A DNA stretch of 64,000 nucleotides from Symbiodinium microadriaticum (Eukaryota; Sar; Dinophyceae; Suessiales; Symbiodiniaceae), in NCBI GenBank assembly GCA_001939145.1, contig LSRX01000428.1, positions 481,346-545,345 of the forward strand. The letters are read 5' to 3'. Numbering within the stretch: position 1 is the first letter of the stretch; each line of letters opens with the position of its first letter. The translations under genes were made by a program, and so were the position numbers. Under the pieces are notes generated by a model. It was not told the origin of the DNA. It worked only from the letters and a program-made list of their open reading frames with translations, and did no database searches. Shown one piece after another: positions 19,440 to 30,629 of this stretch.

Positions 19440-21235
19440 TTGACATCGACTTTCTGTGGCTGCGAGGACGGATTTGTCCGACACATGACACAAGCCTCGA
19501 ATGATAGAAACTTCTCAACGTGTGCGCAAGATCAATGCTTCTTCGCCCAGAGCCTCCTGTCAGGCCACTTTGCTCAGTGGCAGTGGCTGCCATGACCTCG
19601 AGCTGCTGCGTAAGAAACATGACTCAAGCCCGTCATCCCGAAGCCGAGCCTAGTCGGATGCAGATTGGGTTCGCTATCTGGTAGTTCTAATGGAGTGCTG
19701 TCGGTGCACTTTTGAGCACATCTGGCTGCGCAGCAAGGCAGGCGGCCTACAGCACCACGTCGACTAGCTGAATTCACGTGCTTCGCAGTTGTGCCGATCT
19801 AGATCCCGACTCCCTGCAGGCCAACATGCATGGCGCACGAGGAATGGCAGGCAAAGCCTGGGCTTACAACCGGCACGTCACGTCTTCTCTTGCGAATCTC
19901 GGCTCCGAGCGCTGCCGTCCCGCGCATCCCGTGGCCGGCATGGGAGAGCCGGAGTTTGAAGACGCTATACTGGGATCGCTTTTTTTTGGGGGGCATCAGG
20001 ACGCTTCTTCTAGGCCGAGCCCGGTGAATGTGCTTCGAAGACTGGGCCCCAAAAGGGTTGATCCATGCTACGGCGGCTCCTGCTGATCCAGGATCCCTGC
20101 CTCTGGGCACGCTGCGAGATCTGAGAGCGCGAAGGTTCAAGGCAGAAAACGGGGCTTTCTTTTCAAGGCAAGCCCAGGCCGAGAGCGGCTCATGCGGCTC
20201 AGAGGGATCCTTGGGCCAAAGCCTCTCCCCGAGCCTTCAAAGTCTGGCTTGGGGAACAGGCGGAATGAAACCCGGCGGTGGGTCAAGCACCCAGAATCCG
20301 ACGTAAGATAGGGATGAACATGCGAAGTGAAGCCTGGGGGGCCTTGCCTATTTTGGGATAATTTCTTGATTCTGCCCGATAGACAGCATGCGCATGCTGC
20401 CTCACGTGAAAAGGCTGACCGGCTTATGCGTCAGATCCTTCTTCGGACAAGCCGTCAAACACATAGGATATCCGAGGCTGACGTCTGCCACGTACTGGTT
20501 GCGAAGCTGCTTGGTGTTCCTGACTCGTGGGAAGAAACCGCAATTCCCAAGTACCAAGGCCCCACACTGCCAAGGCTCGGGAAGTAGGTCCATTTGCTCC
20601 AGTCTCCAGCCTTTCCAACGAACACAGCACCGGACTTGTCCCCCGCCAGAGGCTTCATCCTGGTCACTGTGGCCGCGAGAACCCAAACAAGAAAGTGTAC
20701 AGTTTGCCACCGTGGCAGCGACCATCAGGGACCATGTCATCCGAGCAGCACGGCTTTCGAAGTGAATTCTACCAGCGTGTTACGGACCAGGGTGTAGTCA
20801 TTCAGAAACAACTGCGCCGGTTTCGTGGAATCGCCTTGGAGCAGAGAAACCTGCTTCTGAAGGCCACAGGCGAAGCGACGCGCTCAGTGGCAGTGAAATT
20901 CGTGCTAAGGCTGGCACAGATCTCCAAGGTCACGGCTCCCTGCGCACCGCCACTGGCACAAAGGCCTGCAAGGAGAAACCGCCCAACCTACAAACCGCTT
21001 AGACATCCATCTTGGCGACCGCCTGAATCGTGCTTCAACTGGTAGGAGGGAAGCAACTCCCATGCCTGCTCCTGCACACGACAAGCCCGGCCAAAAGCCT
21101 CGCACTGCCGTGCGGGCAGATCTACACTCCTGCAGGTAGTAGCCGTTGCGGGTGCAGGGTTCTGATGTCAGCACCGCGCCAGGCCGTGGTTCAAAGCAGC
21201 TTGCTGGGGGAGCCCAGTGCACCTGCCGTCTTCGG
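19440..21235. other. Intergenic between TMBIM and GALC genes
   Basis: No assignable gene. Minus-strand pieces that read like protein are at 19,438-19,590 (MAATATEQSGLTGGSGRRS, perhaps an upstream exon of the TMBIM gene) and 20,520-20,660 (KSGAVFVGKAGDWSKWTYF). Neither has a recognised domain. Confidence 0.4.
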
Positions 21236-21240
21236 AGTAA

Positions 21241-24200
21241 TCAAAGCCGGCATCGACAAGAGAGAGCCTTGGAGACAGAGAAGTTCCGGAACTCAATGGG
21301 GAACCATCCGTTGGCTCCAATAGCAGCGAAGCCTCACGGTCGGTTCAGCCACAAGCACACGCGAGCCCACCTCCTCCCTGCCTGTGTCCATGCTGCGCAC
21401 GGGGACCGATGACAGCAGCTCGTTCCCGTCAGGAGCACCCTGGGCCTGCGATGCAATCGGATGTTACTACTCTCCACGCCTCACGGTGCCCGTTCACAGC
21501 ACGGTCCACCACGGAACACAACAACTTCGTAAGAAGCCGTGCCTCGTTGGATCCGCCAACTTCCAACGATAGTACGTGCCAGGAGCTGCCAACGGCCTTC
21601 GTCATGCCCGAAGCAAGCGGCGTCGCAGGGGCAGAGGATCCTAAGCAGCAAAGTGTGGCAAAGTGCCCGCAGTCGCGTTCTCATCGAAGGGCTACAGCAT
21701 AAGTTGCGTAAAGGTGGCAAACTTGCGGCAGTTCACACCGAGCTTTCAAAGCAGACTTATCTACAAGTGCCCCCCTCCCTTCCTTTCACAACCAATGCGC
21801 CTTGAAGCGCCGGTCCGGAGTTCAAGAGCTCCCAATGTCCGTCGTAGTTTACACCTTCTGTCATGCGGAAAGGCCATGCTCTCATGGTTCATGGCTCAAT
21901 AAAACAACAGTAGAATGAGTCATTGAAGATGGGAGGGCCTAGCTCTCTTTACCTTTTCCTGACATGTGATATTGACTCCTTCATACCAGCCACCTGTTCC
22001 CTCACAGACAGAGCGCTATGACTGAGCCGTGCAGGATGGAAAAGCAAAAGACCGAGTCGCTTAAGATGCAAAGACAGGCTTTCTTGATACCCGAGGCTGC
22101 CCCTGATTCGTAAACCTCGTGCTCCGAGACTTTCCACAAGCTTGGCACTCTCAGATTTCGCATATTCAGAATCGAACTCTGTCCATCTCGCCTCCGACTA
22201 GGATTTTCTGCAGAGTTGCTGGTCCTGCTAGTGGTTACTGATGCTGTTGCTGTGCCGTTGCTGTTGCTGTCGTCATGACTTTACTGAAGTGGCACACCAT
22301 CATCCCCTGATCGAGTCACATAAGACCACGCCATTCTTCCACATCTGATCCGTCCGGACCCCGACGCAGGCAGCATCTGCCGGCACTCGGCCCGCTGGCG
22401 GAGGCAGCCGGAAGGACACTTGAACCTGACAGGGCTCGGGGTCCTCCGTTTCCCGTGTCTCCGCGCCCTCGAAAGGCTTCTCTCTCTCCGATTGGAATGA
22501 TGTACCTTTATGTCGTGCCACTCGCGCATGCCGATGAGGGTCATTGGTCCCCTGGAACCTTTGTCCGTCCAGCCGATGGGAAGGAGAGGCACCTTAGCAA
22601 CTCAACTGTGGCAGGGAGTGGATTCAAACATGGTGTCGGCTGATGCTCTCACCTGAAAGCAACAACTGACCTTCGGTTCCAGTGGTTCCGGAAGTTCCGG
22701 GGCAAGGCCAAGGTCATGCTGAATGCACTCTGGACACACGACAGGGCTGTGAAGAACCCTGCCCGGCCCGACTTTCCATTTGTTGGACCTGGGCACCATC
22801 TGCTTGAGGCTGCGCATGCCATCCTCTACTCGGTGGATCTCGAAGGAACCGATCTGGTCGGCAAACCACCTGGCGACAGCGCCGTGCAAAGCATGGGATC
22901 TGCAGCACAGGACCCCTAAGTTTGAAGCAGTGCAAGCACCTAGCATTCTCCGAATCTGCTGAGCTCTAGAAGTCGTCTGCATAGTTCAAAGGGAAAGAAG
23001 GCGACGATGGTGGAATCCCTTGAAAGCTTCCCTTCTGACCGGTCTTGATCGTGGTCACCGTAATCATTGCACCAACAGGGACCTTGAGCGAGAATTTGCC
23101 GTTCAGGACCTGTACTGTCGAATGCTTGAATACGGACGGATCGGCATCGTAAGACTCAAAGTTGGAATACCTGGGCGCGACATGGCACGACGTCTTCAAA
23201 AGGCCTGTCCCACTTGCAGGCGTACGGCTGGCTTCACATGGCAAGTCCATGCAGGCAGGATGCCAGATTTCCAGCTCGTCTGGCGGACGCATCGAAGGAG
23301 ACAGCAAGACTGTCAAGGTTTCCTCAAGTCAGAGTCGGGGGTAGAGCTTTCCATGCACCACAGTGTGAATTTTGGAGCTCGGGCCCGGCAGCCTCCTCGA
23401 CCTGGAAGTTCGGTAGCGGGGGCCGAGTGCAGGAGGCGTGGTCGCCTCAGCCATAGAATGGCTTGGTGCAGCTGCGGCCACTGCGGCTTGCGAAAAAACG
23501 CCTGGAGGCTCCAAAGCAAGTCAGGGCCCCCACGCGAGATTTTCACGAAGTTCATAGTGAAGTCGTCTGAGGAAGGATCCACCCACGCAGTGTAGTACCC
23601 TCCACGCGGCAGCTCGCCCGACCCTGAGCCGTTGGCGAGATACCGCCATCCAATCTTCGTGAATTGGGTGACGTGCCTCAGATATGCATTCATGCTAGAA
23701 GATTGGTTGGCTACCTGTCCGGAAAAAAAGATACGTGGTTTCGGCCCAGCAGCGCCGTCGCCCAAATGACCGGGTTCACCTCGTAGTGGCCGCTCCACGG
23801 TTCGACCGACGTCAGCATGGAGCTGGCATACCAGTCGGTACCGTGATAGTAGGCACCTGCACAATCGGACTGTCGCAGTCTGCCAGCCCGTGTGGAAATG
23901 ATTCGGGCCACTCGCGCCTACCAGGTTCCACATAATGGAAGATGTCATCCTGACGGCTTCTCTGCCGCTTGGCCGTCTACAAGGCAAATCGTCAGCAGCT
24001 GAGGTAAATATGCTTACGAATGCTGTTTGAAACTTTTGGGCGGGAGCAGATTGGTACACGTGGAGAGTTTTCTCTTCCAGCAGCGAACACGCCCTGGGCA
24101 GGGTCGGAAGGGGCCCCGCGCAGCCGATACAACGTGGTGACTCCAAACTACGGACCCCTGATATTCATGAACTGAATCAGGAAGTCGTCCATGCCAGGCA

Positions 24201-26333
24201 GCCTGTTGATGACCCAGTGTGAATTGATCACGCGTCCCCAGCAGGCAGCACCGTTCAAGTCGTCGTAGGACGAAGATTCCTCTGAAGCCCAGACAGGCTT
24301 GCCCAGCTGACGACATGCCTCAGATGTCCAGAAATACTAGCACGGGCGCTAAGAATGTCCCATCAACAAAGGTATAGCATGTCAGTCAGCTCCAGTGGAC
24401 ACCACTCTAAGCGAAGGCGGACCTGATCAATCTCGACATGACATGGCTCCATGCGAGTCATATCTTCCCTTCCTCCGTTCTTGTCCGGGCTCGTGGCGGT
24501 TTGGCCAAGGGGAGCGAAAACGCATGCGACTGAGTTCAATTCCTCACAGCTCTCGAACCGTTGCGTTCCAGAGTTCCATGCGCTAGTCTAGCGCCTAGCG
24601 CCGCTCCTACTCGCGAAGGAATCGTCACGGGTAAGTGGGCACCGTGACCCGCATGGCTTGCCACGATGTTGGTTCAACCGCAGTCACAAAACTCTACTGG
24701 TAAGAGAAGTGCAGCAACACACGAGCCACTAGTAGCCCTCTAGACTCTAGTTCAGGCTTGGAACTTAACAAACAGCAAAGCAGGTGCAACATTTTCTCGG
24801 TTTTTGACGGCGCGCTGAGGTGGCGAAAGAACCGGAGGAGGCAGAATCAACTGCCAAGTTACCGAAAAATCTCCAAAGTCGCTGGGATAGTGCAAACCCA
24901 CTATGTCCACGGCATCCGCGTAAGCCTTGTCTTTCAGCAGCTCGCTGCAAATATCCAGAGTGCCATCCTTAACCACCAGCTTCGTTCCTTGGGTCCGGCT
25001 GCAGATAACACCCATCAGCCCGCGGGCACCACAGGCGAGGCATGTCCACTTCATTTGGCACAGTGCTGTGCCCATGTGAGCCCAACTTGGCTTGCCTGCA
25101 GGCTTCTAGCGAAGCCGGCCTGGTTCAGAGTTTTTCTCAGGACCTGCACCTTGGGGGCAAGGCTCTTTGTATCAGCAGGTCACCAAACACTGGAATGCAG
25201 TACCGCCGGCACTGCGAAGGGCATGCTCAGTGGGATGACAGGCAAGGGCAGTTCCATTTTCATTGAGATGGGGCACGAACTTGCTGTCGGAGGCCCGCTC
25301 ATTCCAAATCCCCAAGTAATCAATGTCGAGCCTGGCTAGCCAGCGGAGCGTTGCACATCCCTGAGACTGACCCTTTAGTCGCAGACCGTCCATTCACGTG
25401 CAGCCACGCGGCCCGTATTCAGTCTTGGCCCCAGCAACCCATGCCACCAGGTATCGTGCCGTTTGCTCCGGAAACTTGAAGGGGTCGCCAGACCCCTCAC
25501 CGACCCACCCAGGAAACGCCCAGGCAAGCCCGTACAGCTTGATCTCCGGATTTCGTTTCTTGGCCTCTCAGAGTCGCAGGACGGCTTGAGCTAACTCACC
25601 CTACAAACATGACGGAGGCTCGAGCGCACAGGCCTCCTGCATCAGCCACCACCTCAGTGACAATCTTCCAGGGCCCTAGACCCTTGAAAGTCCCGACTCT
25701 GAGCCGCTGAGCCGCTCATAGCCGGTGTGGAGGTCGATTCTGTCTTCTGTGTGCATGTGAGAGGACTCCGTCCCATCCGTCGACTGCGAGTCGCCCCCGA
25801 TCTCCACCTCAAGGAGTGGAGATCGGAACGAAGACACACGAAGCAGCCGATTCCCCGCCTTCAGGATCTGCAGTGAGGCGCCGAAGTTGGGCTTGAACAG
25901 ATAGTCCAAGATCTGGGAGCGCGATGGCTCGGCATAGTGGGGAAGCAGAACCTCGATGTGCTTTTGATTTTGGTGGCATGTAAATGTTTGAGAAACAGTG
26001 ACCCTGGCGGCAGAAACTACGCACACAAGCATAACTCCGCTTGTGCCAGGATGCACTAGTTGCACCACCTCCGCTCAAGCCTCCAATACCGTCAAAAGTG
26101 GCCGATGTGTGCGTGCGATCCACGACAATCCTTGGCTGTTTCAGAAGTTGGTGGCTTTTGCCATTTGCTCTTGCACACACAGTAGCAGTTGCCAGATCGC
26201 AAGAGTAGCATTGGCAGGAGAGGGCTCGATCGCAACAGCTTTGGACAAGCTTCGGTGCTGCAGATGCTTGGACAAAGGCTGCGAAACGCAGTCCGGCCAG
26301 GCAGAAAACCTCAGCACGCCTCCAGAAAGACAT
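21241..26333 (-). CDS. GALC: Galactocerebrosidase (galactosylceramidase, GH59), multi-exon
   Basis: Would remove galactose from galactosylceramide in a lysosome-like or secreted compartment. The start ATG 26,333 opens a plausible signal peptide ([19 protein letters not shown]). Exons follow the animal GALC order: [13 protein letters not shown] (26,059-26,096); [20 protein letters not shown] (near 25,870-25,930); [19 protein letters not shown] (from 25,807 downward); [20 protein letters not shown] (near 25,500-25,575); [11 protein letters not shown] (near 25,298-25,330; Glu of WNE is the family acid/base); [15 protein letters not shown] (near 24,880-24,925); [14 protein letters not shown] (24,265-24,297; Glu of ASE is the family nucleophile); [14 protein letters not shown] (near 23,774-23,815); [10 protein letters not shown] ... 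GGYYTAWVD (23,590-23,670); [20 protein letters not shown] (22,980-23,035); [13 protein letters not shown] (near 22,840-22,880); and the C-terminal lectin-like end [20 protein letters not shown] with TGA at 21,241. Both catalytic residues are kept. Confidence 0.92.
25808..25858 (-). other. 51-nt GC-AG intron in GALC
   Basis: Between LQILK and VEIGG, which are adjacent in known GALC proteins, the coding strand has 51 extra bases beginning GC and ending AG, flanked as AAG|GCGG...GAG|GTGG. Its length is a multiple of three and it has no stop codon, so an unspliced message would still be read through. Confidence 0.8.
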
Positions 26334-26339
26334 GCCTCA

Positions 26340-28430
26340 AACTACCGCGCACAGGTCCTCTATGCCCGGACGGCTGGAGCCAAGAAGTACATTGCTTGAA
26401 TTTGATGGTTAGCGGCTAACGGGCGTAAGGTTGTGCATGTTGTTGAGCTTATGGTCGCCGAGCGAGCAGGGGCTCAGTAAAGAAGGAAGAAGCCGAAGCC
26501 GCCTGTAAAGGCTACTGGACTGGCCGTACGGCTTTCTGTTTTTTGTGGGGTGTTGGGGATGCTCTCGGCCCGAAACTACACGCCCTTGCGGTTTGGCTTC
26601 CGCTCCTCAAACCCTCATCGACAGGCTTCAAGGACCCGAATGTTCAACTGTCTCAACAACCAGACCAAAAAGCATGGCTGGCACCTTCGCGAATTGTCTT
26701 TTGCATTCGCGTGCAAGGCCGTACTCGCCCGACCTATCTTTCGGTCAAGCACAGATCCGGCACGGATCCCTACTAGCAGCGTGCAGGTATGCTTAGCATG
26801 ACCCGCTGTGCCGCTGCCCAGGAGCTGTCGCAGCTGCTGTCGGATGGCTTTCGGAGCGTGGCACTACTCAATACCGCAAACACTAGCGGTTTCCTCCATT
26901 GCCGCTCCACGGCACCCGTTCCTTCGAATTCCTGGCATTCACAAAGCCTGTTGCTTGGTAACACCAGAGAGCAGTTGGCAAGGTGCGGATGTGGCTGATG
27001 TGGGATTGCTTGGCCCTGTCGGAATCTCCTCAAGCTTGGGCTTGGCCCTCAGTTTCAAAGCAGCCTGGCGGCGCCGGCGCTTCCTCGCAGCACGAGATCA
27101 GAGGCGGCTGCCCGGCTAGCGCTAGGACCGTTAGGACCGTTAGGACTGAAGCCCTTGCTAGGCTTTGCTGCTTTGCTATCGGGATCACAACATCCCTGAG
27201 TCCTCAGGAGCTGTTGGAAGATCCGTCTTGAAGCCCTCCGCGAAGCTCTCAAACTCTGGGCTGGATACGGGCGCTTCGACGGGGACGCCGCTGTCCTGGT
27301 CCCCGGAAACCGTGCGAAGACACACACACACACACACACACAGAGAGAGATGGGCCAAAGCAGCACATTTCCTATCACAAGCGCCGGGTCACCAGCTGCG
27401 GCTTCGGCACCAAGGCCTCGGCAGGCGATCCTGACAGCAGGGCCAGGCGGCCATGCCCGAAGCTTCCACGACGTCTTCTTTTGTTTCTCTCGGCTCCGCG
27501 TCTCTCCAAAAGAGAGGGGCCTGGATCCTCTGCGCGCGAAGGCCCGGAGCTGGCGCCTGGGGCTCAAACCACTACAGTAGGGATTGAAACGCCGAGCTAG
27601 GGCTTATGCAAAGGACGTTCCGATTCGGCAATCGTAGCAATGCGCCGGGACCCTTCGGTCTAGGCGTAAGCCAAACATACTCACAGGGCCGTGTCTTGGC
27701 TGGATCTTGAAACTTACATTACACAAAGCGGGCTCTATCCTATTCAGGGATTATACTTCGCCACTCTGATTTGAAACTCTTCCCCTGCCCTTGCCACCGT
27801 CATGCTGAAACAATGTGCTGATTGAATTGAAAGTTTGGGCACTTGGAGTCATGGAGTGCTGAGGCTGCAACTTGGCAAAGGCGGCAACGCAGGAGCATCA
27901 GCTGCCACAACCAAAGTCGATGCCTCACAGATGCTCTCAGCAAAGGCCGGCAGATGTCAGACGCACGAAAGTTCAAAAGTGCCTCCGGCTTGGCCGGCAC
28001 GGCTTCGGCCTCCTCCAGGGACGCACTTGGCCTGCGAGCTCTACTTTGGCCCTTGCTGATCCTCGCTGTGCGACACGTCTACCCACAAAATGCAAATTGA
28101 TTCAAAGCCGCACAGTAGTTAATTAATTGTCTTCAATGTTTCGTCTTCTGCTCAGCTGGTCTCTGCTTCACTGCGATAGAATGCAGATGGAAGAGGTAGG
28201 ATCTGCCATGGCAATGTAGGACGCGACTCAACTCGTTAGCATCCACGACTCACGACCTTTACCGTTGCTTAAAATTCTGCAAAATCTACGGCTGCTGCAC
28301 GTTTCACTCGTGTGGAAGAGTCTGGACTGAGAATGCTATGACTGTCACATGATATTGGACAAAAAATCAGAGTGCAGTGATGCTCTCACGCTGCACGACC
28401 TTTAACCCTACACCTAGCAAAATATATGTG
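26340..28430. other. Intergenic, with short repeats
   Basis: No assignable gene. Holds a 9-bp tandem repeat (taggaccgt, about three copies, 27,122-27,146) and (CA)n/(GA)n at 27,320-27,350. A minus-strand open frame across 27,055-27,567 includes the CA tract (as CVCVCV) and is probably not coding. Confidence 0.45.
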
Positions 28431-28612
28431 AGAACCTTTGCCCGTTTTGGGTGATAGTACCACCTTCGGGATTATGGATGGGGTAAGTGGCTATTCCTAT
28501 ACTGGTTTTGGTAATGGGGAAGTAGTAATGATATAGTTAATATAGTTGGTGAGATGTAGGGAGAAGTATAGGAATGATCCTCTCATGTTCACCCAAAACG
28601 GGCAAAGGTTCT
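28431..28612. mobile_element. MITE-like element with 24-bp terminal inverted repeats
   Basis: 28,431-28,454 is the exact reverse complement of 28,589-28,612 (core CCTTTGCCCGTTTTGGG). Inside, ATTCCTATACT (28,493-28,503) pairs with AGTATAGGAAT (28,565-28,575). Total 182 bp, AT-richer than its surroundings and without coding potential. No clear target duplication was found. Confidence 0.75.
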
Positions 28613-28669
28613 ACTAGCTAAAAGCCCCATCCTGCGGAGTGCACCGTGGACTTAAGGCCCGTGCTCATC

Positions 28670-29530
28670 ACTTTCTGGAGCCGGTGCCACTCTGGATGAC
28701 ACCGCAGCCTCCACGTCTGGTGTTGCCTGTGCATCTGTGCGCGTGACGGCCATCCGAGAGCAAATGCGAAGCTTCTCTCCGACAGGCCTTGTCCGTCTTC
28801 CCCTCGGACTTCTTCATATTTACATAGGCCAGCCCGCCCATACACAGCAAGAACACGATGATGGCAACTGGCAGGAATGTCTCGATGCAGGCTCGGACAG
28901 CTAACTAACCTCATCGCCCTCACCCCGCCTATGATCAGGACCACGCTCGGCGGCTCTTCCTCCACCGGCACGAATTCTTGTCTGTACACCACAGTTGCGG
29001 CGATGAGTTCTGCTGCACTGGGATCCGCTGCACACTTGAGGGTTCCCTTGGCTCTGAGAATCGGTTGCACATGAATGCAACATCTTCCCCGGTCTTCCCC
29101 TGTTGGAAAAGGAACGACACTCGCGCAGGCAAGCTGCAGGAAGTGAATCAGAAATCTGCCGCCACAGCCCATCTGTTGTCCATTGCTCTGCAACCGCATC
29201 GAAAACAATGCAGGCAGGCACGTAAGCATACCTGGAAATGTGCGACAGCAAAAAGAGCAGCGGAACGAAGAGCGGTGGCGCAGCTTTGCATCTAAGACGC
29301 CCTTCCAAAGCAGGTTCCGTTGGGAACTCGGGCAGGGGCAAGTCCAGCACAATCCGACCTCCGGCGAGGCTCCCAGCCGCACGTCGGCAGTTGCAGTACT
29401 GAACGGGCAAGGACGAAGCCGAAGAATTCTGCGCACACACGGTCGAAAGGTGCCTGAGATGTTGAAGGGCGAACCACACCGTCGCATCTCAATCCTTGGA
29501 GCATGGAAATGCGCCAAAAGCACCTCCGAA
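28670..29530 (-). CDS. Small single-pass membrane protein, family not recognised (multi-exon)
   Basis: Minus-strand pieces in different frames: IVLDLPLPEFPTEPALEGRL near 29,290-29,355, ARVSFLFQQGKTGEDVAFM near 29,070-29,130, and ELIAATVVYRQEFVPVEEEP followed by SVVLIIGGV near 28,925-29,015. Last is a clear transmembrane helix VAIIVFLLCMGGLAYVNM (28,810-28,870) followed by a basic tail KKSEGKTDKACRRE. This suggests an extracellular part, one membrane span and a short cytoplasmic tail. It lies in the same direction as, and just downstream of, the REJ genes, so it may belong with surface proteins, but no homologous family is evident. Exon borders and start are not fixed. Confidence 0.45.
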
Positions 29531-29559
29531 TGTGCAAGGCCGTGGATTCACATCTGACT

Positions 29560-30490
29560 GGAAAAGAGCTCGTGCATCCGGGCAGGCCCTCAAGCACATC
29601 AAGGGTTTCTGTTTGTGCGTAGGGTAGTGAGCTCGGAATTACAGGTCTTGGCCGTCTTGGGTTTGCAGATGTGCAACCAGACTCTGGCACGGAAACTTCT
29701 GTGCCAACACCCTTTTGGGGTCGGAGAGTTGGATGCGGAAGCAGATTGTCAGGAGGGGTCGAAGCAGCGCCGAGCAAAACTGCCTCTGGCCTCAAAATCA
29801 AAGACACTCAATCCGATCCCATGATCAGGACCCAAGCTGTACAATATCCAGTCCTGTGGTTCCTAGCTATGAAAGCCAACCCCACAAAACACCACCGAGA
29901 AGATGCGATTTCACATGCGGCTGCATGAGACACTTGGCACCCCCTGTTGGCAATCGGTGGCATGGTCTCTATCCCTTGTCGCATTCTCGCTCAGCTAGGC
30001 GAGGTGTTGAAACCTGCCGGACAAATCCGAACGTTTCTCGCCAACCTTTCCTGGGTAACGAAGGCTTCGCGTCTCCGACGCATAACGATGGCGTCAACCC
30101 ACGCACTCTCGATCTGAGACGAGGCACACATGGACCTCTGTCAGGTTCCTGAGTTCGGAAAATACTGCACGAAAAGCTTATGTGTGACTCATGCCTGTGA
30201 CAACCGCAAGATCGAATGCAGAATCGTCAAACTGCTCAAATTCAGATGAAGAGTCGTGACGTCGGCACCCACTCCCTCTGTCGACACGTTCGGCCACGCA
30301 TATGGGTTACCTGATAGCAGCAAATGAAACAAGTGGACTGAAAAGGCAAGCGGCTAGTTACCTACCCGTGCAGTACAGGACTAAAATCCGAAAAGGAACT
30401 TTGCCGCCATGTAGTGACTTGGCCGGTAACGGTCCCGCATCCCGCCTGGCAAAGCCAATAAGACAGACGTACTAGTACGAGCACGACGAA
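29560..30490. other. Intergenic
   Basis: No supportable gene or repeat seen between the small membrane protein gene and the 3' end of REJ gene B. Confidence 0.45.
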
Positions 30491-30495
30491 CACTG

Positions 30496-30591
30496 CTACT
30501 GCTGCTGGTGCGAAAACTGCGCAAAGCGGCTACGAGGACGACGACGACCACCCCCCATCACCGCACCGGCGACGACGACACCCGCCACGAC

Positions 30592-30629
<38 letters not shown>

